Source: Kalaharituber pfeilii (lineage: Eukaryota; Ascomycota; Pezizomycetes; Pezizales; Pezizaceae). Taken from it: DNA of 64,000 nt. Shown piece by piece: positions 32,771 through 42,896 of the stretch. The DNA lies in assembly GCA_015179045.1 (NCBI GenBank), contig WHUZ01000045.1, positions 310,001 through 374,000 of the forward strand, written 5' to 3'. The notes below the pieces were generated by a model, which was given only the letters and a program-made list of their open reading frames with translations, had not been told where the DNA came from and did not search any database. The first letter of the stretch is position 1. Each line of letters begins with the position of its first letter. The translations under genes were made by a program, and so were the position numbers.

Positions 32771-32854
32771 CTGTCGCCTTTTGCCATGATCCGTCCCAAA
32801 CTGAAGTCCCTCGAATCCCTCCCTTTCTCGCCTTGCCTGTCCGGGTCTAAGGCA

Positions 32855-33130
32855 ATGAATCCAACAGGCCAGGCCAGGCCAGGCCAACCGGAGGCCTGGA
32901 CTGGCCTGGACCGTGAAATTCTGGGCCTGGCCTGGCCTGAAACAGTCAGGCCGGTCCAGGCCAATCAGGCTGGTCCAGGCCAATCAGGCCGGTCCAGGCC
33001 ATTCAGGCCGGTCCAGACCATTCAGGCCAGTCCAGGCCAACCAGGCCATTTACGTAAATTCAAGCGATTTTGGAATTTAACCCAGGTGAATTAGATTTTA
33101 AATAATCCTCGATATTTCCACTATCAGTAA
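32855..33130. repeat. 19-bp satellite-like array (CCGGTCCAGGCC core)
   Basis: Between about 32945 and 33050, AGGCCGGTCCAGGCCAATC and variants repeat five times at 19-bp spacing. The flanks match fragments at 31880, 33140-33530 and 36880-37220, so this is one dispersed element family with a variable internal array. Confidence 0.75.
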
Positions 33131-33139
33131 TTGACAATT

Positions 33140-33530
33140 GCGCATTAGGTATCATCATCCAAGAATTGAGTCCAGTCTGTTGTATTATGTGGAAGGTCCA
33201 TCATTTCTAAAATGTTTCTTAGTATATATACTTGAATACAAAGTGTGATACATACTTGAGAAAAGTCGTAGACCGCTGCTGTTTAAAATTCTAGACATAC
33301 GGGAGATTCTACTCATATAAATACTCAAACAATCTGGTAAATGCTGGCCTCAATTCACCTGGATAGCTGTGGAGTGATTGGTTTAATTGGCCTGAACCGG
33401 CCTGATTGGCCTGGACTGGCCTGGTTGGGCTGATTCATGTGGATCAGGCCGGTCCAGGCGGTTTCAGTCCAATGCAGATCACGGCCTGGTCGGCCGGCCT
33501 GGCCTGTTGGATTCATTGGTCTAAGGCCTC
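33140..33530. repeat. CCTGG-rich repeat family, fragment b
   Basis: GTCGTAGACCGCTGCTGTTT, GGGAGATTCTACTCAT and the CCTGG core recur in the same order at 36880-37220. Ends TTGGATTCATTGG. Confidence 0.7.
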
Positions 33531-33877
33531 GATCCCCTTGGAGCTCTCAGGGCACAGGTCCTCAATGTGGAAAAATATAGGGTTGGTAATACTTAAAGCA
33601 TATGATACGACTGAAATCCTCGATGATCTATCTAATGCTAGATGAGACTTCCAGACCCATATGTATACAGAAAAAATACATAACACGAAGTTGCATACAA
33701 AAACAATATACTACGATAGCTAGGTGTATGGAGGGTGCATGGCCCGCCTCACGGCCCCCAGTGACATCCCACTGACATCCGGCAGTATAAGTCAACTCCG
33801 ATGAGATCGACCCATCATGTGCGATCCGTTATTTACTATCCGACCGGAGATTACTGCTGACCTCTTGGTCCGTACAC

Positions 33878-34183
33878 TAGTGAGCGGCACGAGCCGAGCC
33901 AGCTCGAGCTCAAACGAGCCAAGATCATGCTAGTGTTTTTCTTGCCAGCTCGCTAAGCCAGTGCAAGGTTTCATAAATTGTAAATACCTAATATAGTAAT
34001 AATTAGAGACTTGGAGCTCATTCTGACCTACTAACAACTTCGAAATGCACAATTTAGCTGATAGTAGTGAGAAAGATGAAAATTTAGCTTAGTTTAGTTT
34101 AGTTTGTCAATATTATATATATAATCAATATAGGCTCGAGCTCACCCTCCAGCTCGGCTCGAGCTAGCTCGTGCCGCTCACTA
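33878..34183. mobile_element. hAT-type MITE, copy 2 (306 bp)
   Basis: Same TIR TAGTGAGCGGCACGAGC at both ends. CGTACAC precedes the left end and recurs 7 bp beyond the right end, so the target duplication is not clean. Confidence 0.9.
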
Positions 34184-34189
34184 CCGGCG

Positions 34190-34843
34190 GCGTACACCTT
34201 AGCTAGTCATGGTTTCCAACACTCACACCTGTACGGTCCCTTGTTGACATCAGTGCATATCTTGTCTTGACCATCGCTCCCGCAGCTCCCCGAACCTCCC
34301 CTCTTAGGCAGCACAGAATGAAGATAGAACAGAAAGTTCAAATCGATAGAGAGAATGCACTGGCTCCAATATCGTCGGTAAGCCCAAATCCTATTCCGCG
34401 AAGGAACTCAGCCTCTTCACCTCAACCCTGTAGGCCAGAGTCGACTCGACAATGCTCTCCCCATTGATATATACTGCCCAAATATTGGGCTCAAAGGTCA
34501 TGTGCCTTGGCCAGAATAGCTACAGAAGTTGCTCAACGAGACCAAGAGCCTTGGATGGCGAACAGACATGACCGTGGTTTTTCGAGTTCGACACAGGCGG
34601 CCTGTTCGCCAGAAAGGAAGTGTGCGATAATGGCCGCGCCAGTGATGACACAGAGCACCAGGAGACTGGAATATCGGTGGGACTGGTTATGAAGTTTGAG
34701 AGAATGAGGTCGGTAATGCATGAATATTCGCTCGGAACTGGAAGATCGGCTCCTCTGGCGGCTGTAGGTGCCTTTCATTGTTGAGGCTTAGTGTGGAGTC
34801 AAGCTGTCGGGCATCAAGGGGATGTGGAGCTTAAGCTGTAGGG
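34190..34843. other. Intergenic, nothing recognised
   Basis: Short frames only; the right part belongs to the diverged repeat pair with 29.8-30.4 kb. Confidence 0.35.
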
Positions 34844-34855
34844 AGAAGGTTACAT

Positions 34856-34890
34856 CTGCCCTGCCATGGCGAACAGCTACAAGCGGGGTT

Positions 34891-34920
<30 letters not shown>
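34856..34920 (+). mobile_element. Short retroposon, family A
   Basis: CTGCCCTGCCATGGCGAACA, hairpin, GGGGTTACAT, A28. A perfect 12-bp duplication AGAAGGTTACAT is at 34844-34855 and 34921-34932. Confidence 0.95.
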
Positions 34921-34924
<4 letters not shown>

Positions 34925-34932
34925 GGTTACAT

Positions 34933-35842
34933 GTGCTTTCGGTGTCAAGATGTTGGGAGTGATCACGTGAGGCAAGGTTTGAGAAACGAAGTGGGGCTTT
35001 GCTTAAGATTGTCATGCCACCGTAAGGCGAAGACTTGTTGCGAATACGGGCAATGGACGATGGGCGATCAGGGAGCACGTAAGAATTGTGCTGAGATAGC
35101 TCGGAGCGGCCGCAACTTAGGGGGTGGCGAATGCGGACGCGCCATACGAGGGTGCGTAGGCCGCCGCTGCGTCTATGCACACTCGGCCCGCATAGAGACT
35201 GTAGCAACGGGCTGTCCCACATGCACCAGTGGTGTTGGAGGAAGGACGAAGTAAAGTTCAACCTACGTACAGGAGGAAGTTCGAGACCTATTTATAATTG
35301 AGATCTCGAGTACAAAGAGAATGTAGATATTTCCAAACAAGGAATGAAAAAGCAAGTTACGTGTATGTAACGTGATGATCACATGACCTTAGAAATATCT
35401 AGAAGTATCAAGAGTAAAGAACGTAGAGACAGAAACATCCAGAATACATGATGTATAAGAACATTCACGATGGAGAGAAATCAAACCTAACCAGCAGCAT
35501 CAAATTCAACTTTGACGCCTTTAACCCGAACCTGGTGACTATTCCAGTTAATGTAACTTCTCTCTATCCCGTAGAGCAGCAGGGCCATACATAAGTTCTT
35601 TGACGAGCTCTGGACTGAACTAATTGACAATTAGCAGCATAACCTGCGTTACATTTTTTGCTCACAACGTTACCCTGAACACCAACACAACTAGTGAGAA
35701 ATGCCATCCTAACTTTTATAGCGCCTTCCTGGAGAACCAACTCCCATCGCCAGTGATTGCTTGGCATATAGTTCGCTCAAACCAAACCATCATCTTGCAG
35801 CATAGATGGATCTTGCATGCTCCGCCGATGAGCCTCTGACAT
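34933..35842. other. Intergenic, nothing firm
   Basis: A plus frame at 34931-35254 is rich in Cys and Arg but matches no domain I know, and its start lies at a retroposon border. Confidence 0.35.
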
Positions 35843-35855
35843 TGGCGAGTGGAGG

Positions 35856-35912
35856 TTTTTTTTTTCTTTTTTATATATCCTTAATCGCGTGCCGCCCTAT
35901 GGGCTATGGCGA
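35856..35912 (-). mobile_element. Short retroposon, family B
   Basis: Interrupted T-run, ATATATCCTTAATCGC, hairpin. A perfect 13-bp duplication TGGCGAGTGGAGG is at 35843-35855 and 35913-35925. Confidence 0.95.
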
Positions 35913-36028
35913 TGGCGAGTGGAGGAGAGCCTAGAAATAAGCTAATGTACACCCAGTCCAAATGAGAGAACAGGGTAACACAACATTCCAAATAGCACGA
36001 TACACCTTATCTCCTCTTGCCGAACCTT

Positions 36029-36079
36029 TTTTTTTTTTAATATCATTACTCGCGTGCCGCCCTATGGGCTATGGCGAGG
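36029..36079 (-). mobile_element. Short retroposon, family B
   Basis: T-run, AATATCATTACTCGC, hairpin. A perfect 12-bp duplication TTGCCGAACCTT is at 36017-36028 and 36080-36091. Confidence 0.94.
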
Positions 36080-36091
36080 TTGCCGAACCTT

Positions 36092-36846
36092 CCATGCCCC
36101 GCCCTGCCTTTGATACCACCCTGTGTCCTGATTTTCAACTTGCAGTAATTGGCACCAGCAGTCGCAGATCTCTTGCCTCTTGCCACTTTAGCCGGCCTCG
36201 TATCAAATTTAGAAGGGGCAGCGGTACTTGTTTTCTTCGCAAGTTTGCCGATAGGCTTCTCCATCTTTGGTATAGCTGCATCAGTATCATCAACCTCAGA
36301 GTAATTTGATACGTCATCATCATCAGATGCCGCATCGAAAGTAAGTCCATTGGCAGATTTGAATTTTTCTTTGCCTGCATTAGCTGGCTTATCATCTTCG
36401 GCATCAGAATCTTCGTCATCATCCTCTTCTTGTGCGATAGTTGATGTAGGTTTATTTCGCAACTGCATGACTAAATTCATCACCATCTGCGTTCCTTCCT
36501 CCCCACCCCTAGAGGCCTTCTCTATGACATCCAGAAAACAGATTTTGTCTCTCAGACTCTTATATAGAGCCCTCTGGCGGTATGTAAGGTTGCAGTAAAT
36601 ATCCAGCTCAATTTTATCCCTAAGTTCTTTCTGCACATGGTTCTTGATACGTCGAAGCATAAAAGGTTTTAAGATCATATGCAATCGACGAAGTTGTGCC
36701 TCATTCAGTTGCGTATTGCTTTGCGCATGGCTCTGAATCTCGCCATAGCCCTTAGGGCGGCATGCGAGTATTGATATATAAAAAAAAAAAAAAAGGCTCT
36801 GAATATCTTTTGAAAACCACTCGCTAAATTCGTCAGCTTCCATCAT
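36092..36846 (-). pseudogene. INO80: INO80-type SNF2 ATPase fragment fused to an unrelated acidic sequence
   Basis: On the minus strand, [48 protein letters not shown] and [14 protein letters not shown] match the conserved middle of the INO80 chromatin-remodelling ATPase between its two helicase lobes, ending at MNLVMQLRN. Instead of the expected continuation (a Cys/His/Pro segment) the frame runs into an acidic, Ser/Lys-rich stretch ([29 protein letters not shown]) typical of another nuclear protein's tail; I could not identify it. The first residues are missing and the fragment starts 8 codons before SEWF. A 56-bp family B retroposon sits in the coding part at 36739-36794 and leaves the frame open. 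It is a partial copy and not a working ATPase, since neither helicase lobe is complete. Confidence 0.8.
36739..36794 (+). mobile_element. Short retroposon, family B, in frame in the INO80 fragment
   Basis: CTCGCCATAGCCC hairpin, GAGTATTGATATAT, A16. A perfect 10-bp duplication GGCTCTGAAT is at 36729-36738 and 36795-36804. Insert plus duplication is 66 bp (22 codons), read antisense as a Phe run then [15 protein letters not shown]. Confidence 0.95.
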
Positions 36847-36879
36847 TTCGCGATGCTCAACCAGCCCTTAGAATCCGGA

Positions 36880-37220
36880 TCTATCAGGTTTGAATTGACT
36901 CCCGTCTATTGTATTGTCTGGAAGGTCCCTCATTTCCAAAATACCTGTTAGTATATATACTTGAATATAAAGTCGTAGACCGCTGCTGTTTAAAATTGTA
37001 GATGTATGGGAGATTCTACTCATTTAAATACTCAAATAATCTGGGAAACGCTGGCCATAATTCACCTGGATAGCTGTGGAGAGATTCGCTTAATTGGCTT
37101 AAACCTACCTGAATGACCTGAATGGTCTGGACCAGCCTGAATAGTATGGACTGGCCTGGTTGGCCTGATTGTTTCACACCGCCTGAATGGCCTGGCATGG
37201 CCTGCCCTGTTGGATTCATT
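36880..37220. repeat. CCTGG-rich repeat family, fragment c
   Basis: Colinear with 33140-33530 at roughly 85% identity by eye, ending TTGGATTCATTGG. Confidence 0.7.
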
Positions 37221-37225
37221 GGCGG

Positions 37226-37277
37226 CCCTGCTACGGCGTACAGCTGCAACCGGGGTGACGTGACAAAAAAAAAAAAA
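37226..37277 (+). mobile_element. Diverged family A copy
   Basis: CCCTGCTACGGCGTACAGCT...CCGGGGTGACGTGAC with A13; target duplication not visible. Confidence 0.6.
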
Positions 37278-37289
37278 CAAGGTATTAAA

Positions 37290-38536
37290 AATCAGATATT
37301 ATGCAAATAGAGTATATAGATAATACACTCCTCAAGACCCGATATACAATCAAAGAGGGAATAAGTATACAAGAAATGTGGCCGCTCAAAATATGGGTAA
37401 AACAGTGCGGCGGACATGCCCCCCCAATTTCGGGCGACTTTAGTTCCACACTACGGCCGGAGGCCCGAAAATAATAGTCTGGGCAGGAGAATAGATTAGT
37501 GCCACGTTTGCAGTTCAGCACTATAAATCGCGAGTATACAAGGATGCAGAAGGCAGTGATACGATGGTTAAAAAGCCTGTATCGGGATTAGGGTATCTGG
37601 TCGCATATGATCGCACTTTGCTACATCTAATTGGATTGAGCCAGAAGTTTCCACTCTATGGAGTGTCGGATCTTATACTTGAACGTTGGCAGGTTTCTCA
37701 ATCAGGTAACATTAGATGGTAACAGATGAGGTGTAATGAAAGTGAGGTATAGTAGCATTTAACTACTTAGGTAAATACCATTTCCGGATGCGTATTTGAA
37801 ATCACACTTTTTACTCCTGTAATCTATTACTCTGACCTCGTTTTTGGATATATTGATCTCAGATTTTTTAAATTCTTTTCTTAATATAAAGGTCATTTGA
37901 TGTACTCTATTCTAATGTTGTACAAATATATATGTAGCGAATACTAAAAAATTAGTTCTCCACAGCTTTGAACAAAACCATTAGAGTCCTAAATGCTATA
38001 TATTTTTCTTCAACAGCCATACCACTATACTACTATAAATAACTTACTATTTCTTCTCTCTCGTTTCTTTTCGCCTACTATTTCTCCAGCAGCCTCTCTG
38101 CAGCTACTCTTTTTTTTTTCTTTTGAAGACAAAATAATATCAAAAGAATGTTTATCAAATATTAAATCTGTGGCTAGCAAGAACATAGTACAATAAAAGC
38201 AAGTTCCATGATTTTATAGTATTGGTAATATTTGAAGTGTAAAGATAGAATAGTGTTAGAAGTACTTTCAAATATTAACGGAAGGGGCGTGCAACGGTGT
38301 GCGTCGCGGTTATGGTAAAATAAGGGCTTTAAGACATTCATTCCTATGCTACATGAAGCTCCTCTGGAAGAAACCACGCCTGAATACAAATTCAATCCAG
38401 CGTGCATATTAACAACAGCGTCAACTTGACCACATGATAATACCAATTGCACTGCCACTATGGTACCATCCGTGGTAGCACCCAGCAATGCTGTTTGTAT
38501 TCTCGTATGCTCACGATTGATAGTACTTTGATATTG
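37290..38536. other. Intergenic, nothing recognised
   Basis: AT-rich in the middle (37750-38170), no coding motif. Confidence 0.4.
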
Positions 38537-38548
38537 TTTCACCACGTT

Positions 38549-38764
38549 ACCCCTTGGCCCGAGTTGCTGGGGTGGGCGGGCAATGACTTTCTTACTTTCT
38601 TTCCTTTACGAGTATCTCAGGAGGCAGAGGGGACGCTGGCGGTTTTTTATTTACGTCCACTGTTGAATCTTTTATTTCCTAACTCTCCTTTGTACCTAAC
38701 CTCGTCATAGCCCACAGGGCGGCATGCGTATAATGATATAAAAAAAAAGGAAAAATGAAATAAA
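38549..38764 (+). mobile_element. 5'-truncated LINE, family B, 216 bp
   Basis: Begins in the last ORF2 codons (LGWAGN, corresponding to LDWAA in other copies), then 3' UTR, hairpin GCCCACAGGGCGG and interrupted A tail. A perfect 12-bp duplication TTTCACCACGTT is at 38537-38548 and 38765-38776. Confidence 0.93.
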
Positions 38765-38966
38765 TTTCACCACGTTCTGACGTTGACCAGCATCCGATTC
38801 ATGTTTTTCACTACAGCCGGATGACATGGCGCCCCGCTTGCTAAATTGATTTCACGATAGACAGTAACAATAGCATCCTAGCGGTACCTTGTAATCACAT
38901 ACACATCAGACACGCTTCTATGGTGCTACCAGGGGGCCTGAAAAACATCTGATCCCATTTTGGAAG

Positions 38967-39026
38967 TTTTTTTTTTTTTTTTTTTTTTTATGTCAGTACT
39001 CGCGTGCCGCCCTACGGGCTATGGCG
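38967..39026 (-). mobile_element. Short retroposon, family B, with an empty site in the duplicate
   Basis: T-run, ATGTCAGTACTCGC, hairpin. Duplication ATTTTGGAAG is at 38957-38966 and 39027-39036. The second segmental copy has a single ATTTTGGAAG at 42599-42608 with no insert. Confidence 0.97.
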
Positions 39027-40036
39027 ATTTTGGAAGAATAATCGTGGTCAAGTTGATGAGGTTGAGTCAGTAGCGTCTTGACATCCGGTGGCCTGAGGGC
39101 GCAGACAAACCTGCTCTCGAGCGGTTTTAATTTCCAGCTCTGCCACCGGTTATCTCAGTCAAACCTCGATTCATCAGGGACGGGGACAGAAGCGGGGAAT
39201 TCGAAAGCCTGTATTTCATTCATGTGAATTCTGGCAGTACTTGTCGAGTCACGGAGTACCAAACACGATTTGCTAGGGCCATCCGATAGGAACGATTCAA
39301 AGACGTGGGTGAATCGTTTTGATCCTATCTTTACGACACAGTTACGGTCTGGTTGAAGTATTTATCAATCTGATCATGCGCACAGTCAAGATGAACGGGA
39401 CGGGGCAAAGGCACAGACACAATGAAACATTTATTCTCAAGCTCCCAACAAAAAGACGAAGAAAATAAATCTACAGCCGACTCACAGTCCATGGACTGAG
39501 AGAAACAAACAGAACCAGAAGACAGACCCATTCCTCCACAAAATTCCAATGAACCTTTGCAGGCGGGAGAGTCAGCGATCTGTAGTTCCGCGCGGTGAGA
39601 AGTCTTGCATGCCCAGGTGATGGCAGACAGTTCTTTACCAGTTTGCACAGCCGTGGGAGCAGGAGAGGCGTCGGACTTACGAGAAATGAAACCAGAAGCG
39701 ACGGAAACAGAAGACAATGGTGCAGAAGACGAAGAAAGGGAATCCATCACTTCCCCGTTGGGACTGGGACCCAGTCGTCCCTCTTCCAAAAGAACTGAAA
39801 GACCAACACCGTTCCACTACCCGCAGGAAATAGCGCGACCCGGACGATCAGCCCCCGGGGGAGGAACCAGCAGTAGCCACAGCGGAAATACAAGACGGAG
39901 GATGACCGATGATGACGAAGTTTTGCCCAGCAGAGTTGGCGGACCGAGGACGACGACAAGCAGTGCAGACATTGCCTCATGGCAGTGTCAATTGCTGGCC
40001 GTAATGGCCGCCATTTCTTCCCGAGTCAGTGCTGAC

Positions 40037-40828
40037 TCAAAGCCGTCGCTTCACCTTGAGTTTCCGAGGTAGAAGGTAGGCTTCGGCGGGGGGGGATTCG
40101 GGCAGATCACAGTTGTACGTGGTCTCATACTTTCTCCACCGCCGGTTTGGAATCAGTGATGGCCTTTCCTCTCGTGCTAAACGGACTATGGCCACAGCAG
40201 CATGCGGATGGGCAACGGCCAGCTCTTCGAATTCTGGCAGACCACAAACATTGTCTAGCATCTGAGCAATATAACGCAGGAGGTAATCTACCAGACTCTC
40301 AGTCAGAGCTGGGAGATTTTCAATAGCATACTTTGCTGCAGTGAACACATCAGCGGCGGCGCTGGGGTCTGGGACGGGGTCCTCATTCAGAATAGAAATG
40401 AGCTTCCCAAAACTCAAATCTTTCAAGGACCCAATATTGAATCGGTCAGCGAAAACATAAAGTTTCGCATGGAGGAGAAGTGCAGGATTCGTTGACTGAG
40501 ACCTAGAGCCTCCAATCTGATTAGCACAATTTTTGACTGGGATTGCACAGGAAGTGTACGTTTCGTAGTCTTTCATATATGCCCATTGCAGGAACCGCTG
40601 CAGAGTGTCTTCATCCACATCATAAAGTACCATCTCCCCATTCAAACCTTCTTTCATCCCATTTTCGATGTGCTTTCGCATCTCCGGAGACACCGATGCT
40701 AGCAGCTCCCTTTGGACAAAGAATGCAGTGTTGTCATCATTCTCTGCACTTTGCTTTTTATCCCCTAATGTGAGTTTGAATAATGGACTTTTGAGTATGT
40801 TGAAATTGAATGTGTTTAGGGCTTCCAT
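40037..40828 (-). CDS. BTB/POZ domain protein, copy 2 (263 aa)
   Basis: Uninterrupted frame from MEALNTFNFNILKSPLFKLT. BTB motifs at residues about 15-95 (FVQRELLASVSPEMRKHIEN, LYDVDEDTLQRFLQWAYMKD) are followed by a BACK-like helical stretch (NPALLLHAKLYVFADRFNIG, NLPALTESLVDYLLRYIAQM, EELAVAHPHAAVAIVRLARE). The cysteine-rich C-terminus of copies 1 and 4 is absent; after LAREERP the sequence is unrelated and basic (LPRKLKVKRRL). BTB domains dimerise and may link substrates to Cullin-3. It lies in segmental copy 1. Whether the altered tail is functional is unknown. Confidence 0.8.
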   Translation of the reverse strand: MEALNTFNFNILKSPLFKLTLGDKKQSAENDDNTAFFVQRELLASVSPEMRKHIENGMKEGLNGEMVLYDVDEDTLQRFLQWAYMKDYETYTSCAIPVKNCANQIGGSRSQSTNPALLLHAKLYVFADRFNIGSLKDLSFGKLISILNEDPVPDPSAAADVFTAAKYAIENLPALTESLVDYLLRYIAQMLDNVCGLPEFEELAVAHPHAAVAIVRLAREERPSLIPNRRWRKYETTYNCDLPESPPAEAYLLPRKLKVKRRL

Positions 40829-41214
40829 GATTGTTGTTCCGTGCTAATTAGATTCTGGCTCTATCAGGAACTGGCAGGTTTGGTGATGGCGGTGGACGGG
40901 TTCGGCCCGATGGGTTGCTGAGTGGGGCTGTTGCATAACGAGCTAAATTTAACCCCTCTTCGCCAAGGACCGCACGTGGCTTCAGGCCTACCACATGTGC
41001 ATGCACAATCAGATCGCCGTGGTAAAGCGGCCTAGCCAATTACGAAAGGCCAAATACTGTACGAATTCTGGGCACGATCTGACGAATGGATCCATCACGA
41101 CCGACACCGTCGGGAGACTCAATACCTGTACAGATACCAAAGGAACATCATGGTCTCATTTCAGAGCTCAAATACGCAAAGCTTCCAGAGTTACGGATGA
41201 AGCCTTTCTCTTGT

Positions 41215-41520
41215 AATGGGGGCGGTAAATCCACAAAGTTACCGTTCGCTGGGCAATTAAGACACTTGACTATCGATACTCTCTAGTTTAATGCGTAGCC
41301 CATACGGCATTCATAGCGTGACTGCGACGCCTCAGCTGTTGCATATCGCCTGCGTCACATATGCACATGTTGCGCGTGCAAGGTCCACTTTTTCAGCCAC
41401 CCCACTTCCTTTTTTTCTTTTTTCTTTTTTTTTCTTAAATATATCATTAATCGCTTGTCGCCCCTTGGGCTATGGCGATATTTTATGTACCCACTTACGG
41501 TTGCGCTGAACCTATAACAT
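41215..41520. repeat. Repeat X, copy 2
   Basis: Matches 17060-17480 and 47330-47660. At 41240-41241 it has an unoccupied TA where copy 3 carries the 860-bp element. Confidence 0.75.
41408..41489 (-). mobile_element. Retroposon, family B, older than the duplication
   Basis: Interrupted T-run, ATATCATTAATCGCTTGTCG, hairpin, short UTR. Duplication CCCACTT is at 41401-41407 and 41490-41496. The same insertion with the same target is at 47544-47621. Confidence 0.88.
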
Positions 41521-41837
41521 GTAAGCAGTCCTAGATTAACGCGTGCACCGGTATATTAAAGCTCAAACCTGAGGATCTGACATTGCATTACCAGATGAGT
41601 TCGCAACGATGTTGACAGAATCGCACTATCTCATCAATCAAATAGCCTCCGACGGCAACCGAATATATGATGCTTTTATGGTGACCTTCGGAAAGTATAT
41701 ACAGATGGAAAATACGATTCCAGAAGAGACCCAATCCACACCACCGACTAGTTTACGTAATGCTAATACGCAGACCAAGTATGAAGAGTGCTTGAACTAC
41801 TGCTTGGGGAGGAATATGACATTTTAGGGAATTTCCT

Positions 41838-41900
41838 CGCCGGGGTCAAGTTCTAGAAGGTAGGAGAGCGCGGGGTCAAGTTCTAGAAGTTAGGAGAGCG
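41838..41900. repeat. Two-unit tandem repeat, about 31 bp
   Basis: GGGGTCAAGTTCTAGAAG-GTAGGAGAGCGC is followed at once by a near-identical unit with TTAGGAGAGC. Confidence 0.8.
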
Positions 41901-41940
41901 GGGGCGACGGCGCGATGGGGCCATGTACGTAGAAAGTTAG

Positions 41941-42039
41941 TTTAGCCTGTCTCCGGGCTTCGAGGGCTTGCCCAGGGACCCTGCCATGGCTTGGCGCTGT
42001 AAGCGGGGTTATGTGATTATAAAAAAAAAAAAAAAAAAA
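41941..42039 (+). mobile_element. Retroposon, family A long form, at the duplication border
   Basis: TTTAGCCTGTCTCCGGGC to A19. No target duplication: the sequence right after the tail (TCAGACAC) is the first base block of segmental copy 2, whereas the left flank is unrelated. Confidence 0.85.
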
Positions 42040-42047
42040 TCAGACAC

Positions 42048-42550
42048 TGTGGTAGGCGGCGCGCGCCTACTTGCTAGTTGCTACTTATTTACTAACCGCG
42101 CTGGCGCTGGGCTCAGATAACGCCGTAGGTCACGTGGAAGTTCAAGAGCAATAGTGAAGTAGCACGGGCACGTGAGGATGAGGGTAAGCCGGGTTGATTA
42201 GAAATGACCGAACGGTCTGCGGTATAAAGAGGTTCTGTTCCTTTTGCACATGTATCATACACATATATACAATACACACATCATCCATTTTGTACATACG
42301 CACGATTACTCTGTCTTCTACAGTCATGTAGATATTGCCGCGCCGTTATACTACTTCCTTTTCCTACTTACCACATTCCCGCACTCTTTTATTGTACTTA
42401 CACATTCTACTCGCTACTGCCATTGCCGAATATACACATATCGAGACTTTCTACTACTCAAGATAGCGATTCGCCTCCTTCGGACAGTGACTCGAGGACC
42501 ACCTAGTAGAGGAACCGCGCATAGTTGACTGAGCAGCCTCGCGCCCGCTC
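42048..42550. mobile_element. Probable solo LTR, about 503 bp
   Basis: Ends TGTGGTAGGCGG...CGCCCGCTCA, with GACAC before and AACAC after (one mismatch). A TATA-like GGTATAAAG is at about 42220. Segmental copy 1 has the uninterrupted sequence CAGACACGCTTC at 38907-38918, an empty site. Confidence 0.75.
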
Positions 42551-42896
42551 ATAACACGCTTCTATGGTGCTACCAGGGGCCTGAAAAACATCTGATCCCA
42601 TTTTGGAAGAATAATCGTGGTCAAGTTGGTGAGGTTGAGTCAGTAGCGTTTTGACTCTGGTGGACTGAGGGCGCAGACAAACCTGCTCTCGAGCGGTTTT
42701 AATTTCGAGCTCTGCCGCCGGTTATCTCAGTCAAACCTCGATTCATCAGGGACGGGGACAGAAGCGGGGAATTCGAAAGCCTGTATTTCATTCATGTGAA
42801 TTCTGGCAGTACTTGTCGAGTCACGGAGTACCAAACACGATTTGCTAGGGCAATCCGATAGGAACGACTCAAAGACTTGGATGAATCGTTTGGACC

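Larger units (their letters stand above)
38906..41803. repeat. Segmental duplication, copy 1 (about 2.9 kb)
   Basis: Runs from CAGACACGCTTCTATGGTGC to GTGCTTGAACTACTGC and matches 42040-47956 in the same order, about 90-97% by eye apart from insertions. It carries BTB copy 2 and repeat X. The block at 39331-40072 (minus frame of 152 residues, plus frame of 155) has a counterpart at 44519-45095; neither frame is conserved well enough to call a gene. Confidence 0.9.

Noticed and set aside
39331..40072. Genes on either strand in the non-BTB part of the duplication
   Set aside because: Frames differ between the two segmental copies by shifts and stops, which argues against coding constraint on either strand.
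41838..41900. Possible CRISPR-like repeat
   Set aside because: Only two directly adjacent units, no spacers, and eukaryotic context.
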